From the NCBI GenBank assembly GCA_023392535.1, contig JAEVYY010000029.1:1-64000 (forward strand): DNA of 64,000 bases, in the 5' to 3' direction. Shown piece after piece: positions 63,137 through 64,000 of this stretch. The notes under the pieces were generated by a model. That model searched no databases, was not told the DNA's origin, and saw only the letters and a list, made by a program, of their open reading frames with translations. The stretch's first letter is position 1. The number at the start of each line of letters is the position of its first letter. A program made the translations under genes and the position numbers. The stretch comes from Bacillota bacterium (lineage in GTDB: Bacteria; Bacillota; Clostridia; Lachnospirales; Lachnospiraceae).

Positions 63137-64000
63137 CTATTCCTTCTTATCCCCAATAATATACTGGGGTCTATTTTTAATCTGTTCATATATTTTCGCA
63201 ATATATATCCCCACGATACCAAGGCTCAACATAATGCCCCCCGTTGAGATAATCAACATAAAAATCAAAGTCGGATACCCACTTTGTGCATTTCCGTGAA
63301 AGTAACTGATAAGGGCATCTGCTCCAAAAATAATTCCAGTCAAAATGGTAACGATGCCCAGTCCCATAATGAAGCGAAGTGGTGCGTAGGAAAAGGATAT
63401 CATGTTTTGGAAGGCATATCGAATCAATGAAAAAAAAGACCATTTTGTCGTTCCTGCCACACGCTCCTGTACTTCATAATATACGGAGGTACTTTTAAAT
63501 CCTACCCAGTAAGAAAGTGCCCGAAAAAAAGTATCTCGCTCGTGTAATCCTGCTAATACATCTACGACCTTGCGATCCAATAGCTTAAAATCAGAGGTAT
63601 TATTCATATCAATGCCAATTAGTTTGCTGAACATACCATAAAAGCTATTTGCAAGTAATCTATGCATGACTGACTCCTTGCCCCTATTAATCTTAATTCC
63701 CTCCACTACTTCATATCCTTCTTCCCACTGTTGAAACATATCAACAATCGTCTCAGGGGGATGTTGTAAATCCGCATCCATAACTACCACACAATCTCCT
63801 GAAGCAGCTCTTAAGCCGGAAAAAATAGCAGCTTCCTTACCGAAATTTCTGGAAAAAGATATGCACTTTACCCTATTATCCTTCTCATGCAATTCCGACA
63901 ACCGCATGTACGTCCTATCTTTTGACCCGTCATCTATAAAAATATACTCCATGTCTATTTTAGTCAGTGTTTTTTCCAATTCCAGCATCGCTTGATAAAA
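63137..64000 (-). CDS. Bactoprenol glycosyltransferase GT2 (5' end outside window)
   Basis: The frame stays open to base 64000, so the first part of the gene, about 20-30 codons with the start motif, is missing. What is here (288 residues) shows IFIDDGSKDRT, SFSRNFGKEAAI, VVMDADLQHPPE as DxD site, NNTSDFKLLDRKVVD and VQERVAGTTKWS, then two C-terminal helices. This is the GtrB/CsbB pattern, an enzyme loading glucose or another sugar onto undecaprenyl phosphate. It leads the visible part of the nonulosonic-acid operon, and the next gene starts 5 nt later. Confidence 0.9.
   Translation of the reverse strand, partial: FYQAMLELEKTLTKIDMEYIFIDDGSKDRTYMRLSELHEKDNRVKCISFSRNFGKEAAIFSGLRAASGDCVVVMDADLQHPPETIVDMFQQWEEGYEVVEGIKINRGKESVMHRLLANSFYGMFSKLIGIDMNNTSDFKLLDRKVVDVLAGLHERDTFFRALSYWVGFKSTSVYYEVQERVAGTTKWSFFSLIRYAFQNMISFSYAPLRFIMGLGIVTILTGIIFGADALISYFHGNAQSGYPTLIFMLIISTGGIMLSLGIVGIYIAKIYEQIKNRPQYIIGDKKE

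Noticed and set aside
1..64000. Mobile elements, CRISPR arrays, tRNA or rRNA genes
   Set aside because: No transposase, integrase, spaced direct repeats or RNA gene signature was seen on reading both strands; short divergent RNAs cannot be ruled out by eye.

Overview
The window looks like the chromosome of a low-GC, endospore-former-type Firmicute, most probably a Lachnospiraceae or Clostridium cluster XIVa anaerobe. This is inferred from AT-rich codon use, strong AAGGAGG ribosome binding sites, rubrerythrin and superoxide dismutase as oxygen defence, a BMP-type nucleoside importer, LytR-CpsA-Psr and GH25 wall proteins, and the absence of an outer-membrane export apparatus. I saw no rRNA, tRNA, CRISPR array, phage or insertion sequence. 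Nearly all genes lie on the minus strand in long operons.

Layout. (1) 1-3.4 kb: the 5' part of a choice-of-anchor A surface or coat protein with a striking Cys-Pro repeat, superoxide dismutase, rubrerythrin, and two tiny plus-strand genes, one encoding a 21-residue four-cysteine peptide with its own terminator. (2) 3.5-5.9 kb: a large multi-spanning envelope protein. (3) 6-15.6 kb: a nucleoside-type uptake and deamination operon with an M20 amidohydrolase, ABC importer, TatD and two paralogous SAH/MTA-type deaminases. (4) 15.9-21.6 kb: sulfur amino acid genes (cysK, metNIQ, a PatB/MalY lyase and an Rrf2 regulator). Strong promoters of cysK and of patB-rrf2 share a CCTACT...AGTAG operator-like motif. 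(5) 21.9-28.6 kb: housekeeping genes, including carbamate kinase, an LspA-like protein, an unusual ClpX with an IGY loop, HtrA and GlmS.

(6) 28.6-52.2 kb: a large cell-surface polysaccharide locus. RfbA, RfbB and RfbC make a dTDP-4-keto-rhamnose-type donor, and phosphoglucomutase supplies glucose-1-phosphate. A polyprenyl-phosphate sugar transferase starts the chain and five GT2 proteins extend it. A methyltransferase-kinase fusion sits beside an ABC exporter whose ATPase carries a C-terminal Wzt-like domain, which strongly resembles the WbdD/Wzt chain-capping logic of Gram-negative O-antigens. An LCP protein probably ligates the product to the wall. Two paralogous GH25 lysozymes are embedded here, one with a cytoplasmic run of about 22 acidic hexapeptide repeats.

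(7) 52.4-57.7 kb: a zinc-ribbon protein, a tandem pair of small four-helix transporters, an SGNH-fold protein lacking its catalytic triad, a large membrane protein and a dolichyl-phosphate-sugar-synthase-like GT2. Together these suggest a lipid-linked-sugar glycosylation module. (8) 57.7-64 kb: a nonulosonic-acid operon with PseI-like synthase, GNAT, formyltransferase, PIG-L deacetylase, YdjC deacetylase, a membrane protein and a bactoprenol GT2 that runs off the right edge.

The most interesting candidates for an undescribed system are the WbdD-like capping arrangement in a Gram-positive polysaccharide locus and the Cys-Pro-repeat protein, redox enzyme and Cys-peptide cluster at the left edge.
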